From the NCBI GenBank assembly GCA_040255345.1, contig JBDZUV010000029.1, positions 1 through 28,603 of the forward strand: a stretch of DNA of 28,603 nt, given 5' to 3'. The notes beneath the pieces are model-generated. The model did no database searches, was not told where the DNA came from, and worked only from the letters and a program-made list of their open reading frames with translations. A program made the translations under genes and the position numbers. Positions 22,633 through 28,603 of this stretch are shown one piece after another. Within the stretch, counting starts at the first letter, position 1; every line of letters begins with the position of its first letter. Source of the stretch: JAFDWI01 sp040255345 (lineage in GTDB: Bacteria; Actinomycetota; Acidimicrobiia; Acidimicrobiales; Iamiaceae).

Positions 22633-23415
22633 ATGTCAGCAACCACCCCATCGACAAACGTGCGGAGTCGACCGCCGGTGAGCGGCACCGCGGCCCACCC
22701 GGACCAAACCGAACGGGCGCCGTTTCCGATCGAGTTCTACCGCTCGGCGCTCGGCAAGAAGTACGTGATGGCCATCACCGGGCTGGTCGGCCTCGGATTC
22801 GTGACCGTCCACATGCTCGGCAACCTGAAGATGTACATCGGGCCGGGCGACTTCGACCACTACGCCGAATGGCTGCGCGAGCTGCTCGTGCCGTTCTTCC
22901 CCCGCACCGTCACCCTGTGGCTGCTGCGGGTCGGCGTGATCGTCGCCGTGGTGTTGCACATCCACGCTGCGGTCACCCTCACCCTCCAGAACCGCAGAGC
23001 CCGTCCGGTCACCTACGCGTCCAAGCGCGACTACATCGCCGCGGACTACGCGAGCCGTACGATGCGCTGGAGCGGCATCATCATCGCCCTGTTCATCATC
23101 TGGCACCTGTTCGACCTGAGCTGGACGGGCACCGACTACCACTTCGTGCGTGGCGCGGTGTACCAGAACGTCGTCCTCAGCCTGTCGCGCGTCCCGGTCG
23201 CGTTGCTGTACATCGTCGCCAACGTCGCCCTCGCCTTCCACCTCTACCACGGGGTGTGGAGCCTGTTTCAGTCGATGGGTTGGAACAACCCCCGGTTCAA
23301 CCGCTGGCGGCGCGGCACGGCCGTCGCATTCGCTGTGGTCGTGTGCGGCGCCAACATCACCTTCCCGATCTTCGTCCAGTTGGGCGTCGTCGGCCACCTG
23401 CCCGCAGGAGCATGA
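22633..23415 (+). CDS. sdhC: Succinate dehydrogenase cytochrome b558 subunit, SdhC
   Basis: 260 residues with five membrane helices, the single-subunit diheme anchor of type-B succinate dehydrogenases/fumarate reductases. Histidines in helices are candidate heme ligands: H60 (FVTVHMLGN), H109/H111 (VVLHIHAAV), H158 (IIWHLFD) and H203/H206 (AFHLYHGVW). It anchors SdhAB and passes electrons to or from quinone. No sdhD is present, as expected for this type. The frame is open further upstream, with another ATG at 22575. ATG 22633 is preferred, although GGAGGG is 13 nt away, so the start is uncertain. sdhA begins 3 bases after the stop. Confidence 0.92.
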   Translation: MSATTPSTNVRSRPPVSGTAAHPDQTERAPFPIEFYRSALGKKYVMAITGLVGLGFVTVHMLGNLKMYIGPGDFDHYAEWLRELLVPFFPRTVTLWLLRVGVIVAVVLHIHAAVTLTLQNRRARPVTYASKRDYIAADYASRTMRWSGIIIALFIIWHLFDLSWTGTDYHFVRGAVYQNVVLSLSRVPVALLYIVANVALAFHLYHGVWSLFQSMGWNNPRFNRWRRGTAVAFAVVVCGANITFPIFVQLGVVGHLPAGA

Positions 23416-23418
23416 GAA

Positions 23419-25344
<1,926 letters not shown>

Positions 25345-25346
25345 CC

Positions 25347-26162
<816 letters not shown>

Positions 26163-26184
26163 GCTGACCGCCGTCGCAGAGCAG

Positions 26185-26631
26185 TCAGGGGGTTGTGCGC
26201 CCGCGGGCACGGCGCTGTTGCAGCGAGACGATCCGAGCAGCGACGACACGCCACCCGAACAGGGTCGCCGCGAGGAAGCTGCACGCGACGATCATGAACG
26301 ACACCGCGGTGCCCTGACCGGACACGACCCGCAGTGCCATGCCCACGGCGAAGCTCCCCAGCCACACCGCGAGTGCTCCCGGTGCGAGGCTGATCGGCCG
26401 CTGCCAGACGCGGGCGACAAGCCAGCCGACGATCGCACCGATCAGAAAGGGCCACGCCGTCGAGGCCACACCCGCGATGGTGATGCCTTCTTCGTGCGAT
26501 GACCGGCCGATGGTCACGAACACGAGAATCGCCAGCGCGTCGAGGAGCCCGGCCGACACGCTCAGACGGCTCACGGCCACACGGGCCCGACGGGCAGTCG
26601 CCACGTCGTCGGTGGTGTCGCGCAGGGTCAC
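26185..26631 (-). CDS. DUF3054 family membrane protein
   Basis: 148 residues with four predicted membrane helices (about 24-42, 57-75, 84-101 and 108-130). The signature D31 in LLDALAILVFVTIGRSSHEEG and the AWPFLIGAIVGWLVARVW segment match DUF3054, a small actinobacterial membrane family with no known role that I am aware of. The C terminus is basic (QQRRARGRTTP). The frame is open upstream to 26709, but the GTG at 26631 is preferred: it gives the usual N terminus, and TACGCT lies 8 nt before it. Confidence 0.85.
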   Translation of the reverse strand: MTLRDTTDDVATARRARVAVSRLSVSAGLLDALAILVFVTIGRSSHEEGITIAGVASTAWPFLIGAIVGWLVARVWQRPISLAPGALAVWLGSFAVGMALRVVSGQGTAVSFMIVACSFLAATLFGWRVVAARIVSLQQRRARGRTTP

Positions 26632-26639
26632 GACTGTCC

Positions 26640-26645
26640 AGCGTA
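26640..26645 (-). promoter_or_regulatory. -10 box TACGCT, 8 nt before DUF3054 GTG (leaderless)
   Basis: TACGCT on the minus strand, identical to the tatA box, 8 nt before the GTG at 26631. Confidence 0.5.
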
Positions 26646-26724
26646 CTGCCGACCAGTCGCCACGGTGCCTGCCCCGGATCGGGCCGGCCTTCGGGGCGGC
26701 GAAGCACATCGATCGACCCCTTCT

Positions 26725-26744
26725 CGAACTTCGGGACCTTTCCG
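26725..26744 (-). repeat. Inverted copy of the dispersed repeat's right end
   Basis: CGAACTTCGGGACCTTTCCG matches the reverse complement of 26828-26847 at 18 of 20 positions. With that segment it could form a stem across 83 nt. A degenerate direct copy lies between them at 26755-26775. The intergenic space 26632-26870 otherwise shows no gene. Confidence 0.65.
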
Positions 26745-26800
26745 AGCGCCTGTGCCGGAACCGTCCCGACTTTCGTCCCGTCGACCCGGCGCTTGCCAGA

Positions 26801-26847
26801 TCCAGCGCGATTCCGTGTCCTGACTACCGGAAACGTCCCGGAGTTCG
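26801..26847 (+). repeat. Dispersed intergenic repeat, copy A (47 bp)
   Basis: Aligns without gaps to 27865-27911 and 28516-28562. Its right end, CGGAAACGTCCCGGAGTTCG, is the best-conserved part. It lies between the DUF3054 and thioesterase-like genes. Confidence 0.75.
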
Positions 26848-26870
26848 TCTTGGGGATGGCCGCCGGTGGG

Positions 26871-27794
26871 TCAGGAGTGACGCTGGTCGACGGGGTAGAT
26901 CTGCTCGCCGGTGGGGATTTCATCGGCGAACGCGAAGATCATCTGCTGGGTGGCGTAGCCCACGAGGCTCTCGGTGATCGGATCCCAGAGCTCCGCATCC
27001 ACCGACGCGTAGCCGTCACCTGCGTGGCGGGCCTGATTGCGAACGAGCAACCACTCGGAGCGGGTGTGGCCGAACCAGTGGAAGGTGAGGTCCGCGCTCG
27101 GCCCGAACCAGGGTGGACTGTCGTTGCCCATGCGCTCGCCGACTGCTCCGGGCATCGCGTCGGCCAACACCAGCAGTCCCAACGGGTCGAGGTTGCCGTC
27201 GTGGGCGAACGGCGGGGCGTCGAAGCGGGTCCAGTAGAGCTGTTCGGAACTCGTCGGCGTGTAGTCCTCCCAGGGCGGGTGGCCGGTGATGAACCGGGTC
27301 TCGACCACGTCTTCCCAGAACGGCATGGGGTCGAAGCGGCGAGGCTCGACGTCATCGGGCCAGGGATCGCGCATCGACGGGTAGGACTCGGGAGCGTCGA
27401 GACCCTCGGGGTAGGGCCGGTCGGTGAAGAAGAATCCCGGGCGGACGGCACCGAAGACCGCGAGCGCGGTCAGTCCGGCCTTCGCCCCGGGATTCCGCAC
27501 CGTCGCCGCCACTTGTGACAGCGAACGGCCACGGCGCAGCACCTGCACGTCGACGTCGACGGGCCCGACGGCGACCTGGGCGGCGAACACTGCGGTGAAC
27601 GACCGCAGTGCCTGTTCCGGAGTCGCCAGCTCGTTTGCCATGGCTCGTGCTGCCACGGCGGCCACGATGCCCCCCTGGGGAACGACCGCGAGCTGCCAGT
27701 GGTCGTCCACGACGCCGCGGTAACGACCGGGTTCCGCCTCGTCGTGTTGCAGTGTCGTGGCCCCGGTGAACGGCGCGACGGGCGATTCGGACAT
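26871..27794 (-). CDS. Acyl-CoA thioesterase-like protein (double hot-dog, TesB-type)
   Basis: 307 residues. The N-terminal half shows the hot-dog pattern of TesB-like proteins: WQLAVVPQGGIVAAVAARAM, then PVDVDVQVLRRGRSLSQVAATVRN. The second half, DPLGLLVLADAMPGAV with ADLTFHWFGHTRSEWLLVRN and GYASVDAELWDPITESLVGY, repeats the fold. Such proteins hydrolyse acyl-CoA thioesters in the cytosol, but the substrate is unknown and the catalytic residues are not clear to me. The ATG at 27794 has TACCGT 6 nt upstream. It is flanked on both sides by copies of the dispersed repeat. Confidence 0.82.
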   Translation of the reverse strand: MSESPVAPFTGATTLQHDEAEPGRYRGVVDDHWQLAVVPQGGIVAAVAARAMANELATPEQALRSFTAVFAAQVAVGPVDVDVQVLRRGRSLSQVAATVRNPGAKAGLTALAVFGAVRPGFFFTDRPYPEGLDAPESYPSMRDPWPDDVEPRRFDPMPFWEDVVETRFITGHPPWEDYTPTSSEQLYWTRFDAPPFAHDGNLDPLGLLVLADAMPGAVGERMGNDSPPWFGPSADLTFHWFGHTRSEWLLVRNQARHAGDGYASVDAELWDPITESLVGYATQQMIFAFADEIPTGEQIYPVDQRHS

Positions 27795-27800
27795 CGTGGC

Positions 27801-27806
27801 ACGGTA
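27801..27806 (-). promoter_or_regulatory. -10 box TACCGT, 6 nt before thioesterase ATG (leaderless)
   Basis: TACCGT on the minus strand, same hexamer as before the VWA gene, 6 nt before the ATG at 27794. Confidence 0.5.
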
Positions 27807-27864
27807 CTCGTCGACGGTGCAACGGGAAAGCGAATTGGCGTCCGAGCGTTGGCTGCTCGCTGCA

Positions 27865-27911
27865 TGCAGCGCAGTGCCGTGCTCTGGCTACCGCAGAGGT
27901 CCCGAAGTTCG
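27865..27911 (+). repeat. Dispersed intergenic repeat, copy B (47 bp)
   Basis: Gapless match to copies A and C with about a dozen differences. The right end, GGTCCCGAAGTTCG, is the conserved part. It sits 10 bases past the CBS gene stop and before the thioesterase promoter. Confidence 0.7.
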
Positions 27912-27921
27912 GCGCGGGAGT

Positions 27922-28359
27922 TCAGCGGCCCGAGCGCACGTAGTCCACGAGCTGTTCGTGCGCGGTCTCGAGTTCGTTGACTCGCTCCTTGACGACGTCG
28001 CCGATGCTGATGATGCCGCAGAGCTCGTCGGAATCGTCGAGGACGGGCAGGTGGCGGATCCGCCGCTCGGTCATCATCTTCATCAACTCTTCGCTCCGGT
28101 CGCTCAGCCGGCACGTGCTCAACTTGGTGGTCATCACCGAGCCAACGGCTTCATCGAGGTCGAGGCCGTCGTCGCGGGCGGCACGGCGCACCAGGTCACG
28201 TTCCGACAGCATCCCGATGAACGTCCCGGCGTCGTCGGTGACGACCACGGCACCGATCGCTCGCTCCGACAGCAGCCTGACGGCTTCACGGATCGACCGG
28301 TCGGGTCCGATCGTGGCAACGTCGGATCCCTTGTACGCGAGGATTTCGGCAACGTTCAT
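27922..28359 (-). CDS. Tandem CBS-domain protein
   Basis: 145 residues made of one CBS pair (Bateman module): CBS1 ~5-60 ending in GMLSERD (49-55) and CBS2 ~76-130 ending in GIISIGD (115-121), both with the GxxSxxD nucleotide-site pattern. A short helix (ELETAHEQLVDYVRSGR) closes the protein. CBS pairs bind AMP, ATP or related ligands and usually regulate a partner; no catalytic domain is attached and the partner is unknown. The ATG at 28359 is preferred, with GAGAAACGGGG upstream as a possible ribosome-binding site. The frame is open to 28458, so a longer N terminus is possible. Confidence 0.9.
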   Translation of the reverse strand: MNVAEILAYKGSDVATIGPDRSIREAVRLLSERAIGAVVVTDDAGTFIGMLSERDLVRRAARDDGLDLDEAVGSVMTTKLSTCRLSDRSEELMKMMTERRIRHLPVLDDSDELCGIISIGDVVKERVNELETAHEQLVDYVRSGR

Positions 28360-28515
28360 GCTCGACCCCGTTTCTCGTCTCGCCGGGGCCATGAGGATCG
28401 GTACCCCGGTCCGGTTCGTCATCATCCCACAAATTCGGTGCTCGTGCTGTCGAGCCATGCAGAGTGCGCACGAAACCGTGCGAGCTCATCAGTTGCAAGC
28501 GGGATGCGTGCCGAA

Positions 28516-28562
28516 TGCAGCGCGGATCCGTGTCAGTACTACCGGAAACGTCCCGAAGTTCG
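28516..28562 (+). repeat. Dispersed intergenic repeat, copy C (47 bp)
   Basis: The closest copy to A, with the last 20 bases CGGAAACGTCCCGAAGTTCG. It lies in 28360-28603, where no gene could be supported; the element or its neighbour may continue past the right edge. Confidence 0.75.
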
Positions 28563-28603
28563 ATGGGGAATCGGGGTACGGGCAGGGCGGTCCGCCACCG
28601 GGT

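Overview
The window is GC-rich and codes densely on both strands. Its gene set is actinobacterial: a WhiB2-type regulator, a RegX3-type response regulator, a ppk1/MutT1-like pair, a MoxR/VWA pair resembling Rv0958/Rv0959, DUF3054, a DUF2342 zincin and a three-gene sdhCAB. Many starts are GTG, and many genes have a TANNNT -10 box only 6-10 nt before the start codon, which suggests leaderless mRNAs. Acidimicrobiia (Ilumatobacter-like) fits best, but this is inferred from gene content and not proven. The piece looks like a draft or metagenomic scaffold, because it contains two runs of exactly 100 N.

Left part, about 1-3.5 kb: a partial epimerase-like SDR on the minus strand runs off the edge and is divergent from a DUF2342 zincin-like gene. 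A minus-strand MFS transporter follows.

About 3.6-12.6 kb, all on the minus strand, is a phosphate module. Read in the direction of transcription it is ppk1 - nudix, then pstS - pstC - pstA - pstB - (PhoU::histidine kinase) - response regulator. The pst part is preceded by a PHO box made of TTCACC direct repeats 11 nt apart. Neighbouring genes are joined by GTGA stop/start overlaps. The most striking element is a soluble sensor kinase whose N-terminal half is a complete two-repeat PhoU. PstB, PhoU and the kinase would therefore be wired directly together, with no separate PhoU and no membrane sensor. A strong mRNA hairpin sits just after the pstS stop. Both N gaps fall in this module. One removes the Walker A part of pstB. 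The other is an assembly artefact, since the same 55 bp flank it, and collapsing them restores an intact ppk1.

About 12.6-20.2 kb: a small unknown gene, tatA, a formimidoyltransferase-like gene, whiB2, and a VWA protein plus MoxR ATPase. The last two are separated by an oppositely oriented SDR and an exported, lipoprotein form of SurE.

About 20.3-28.6 kb: a GH2-fold protein that seems to lack the nucleophile glutamate, the sdhCAB operon with its own promoter, a DUF3054 membrane protein, an acyl-CoA thioesterase-like protein and a CBS-pair protein. The intergenic spaces at the right end carry copies of a dispersed palindromic repeat. No rRNA, tRNA, CRISPR or transposase genes were seen.
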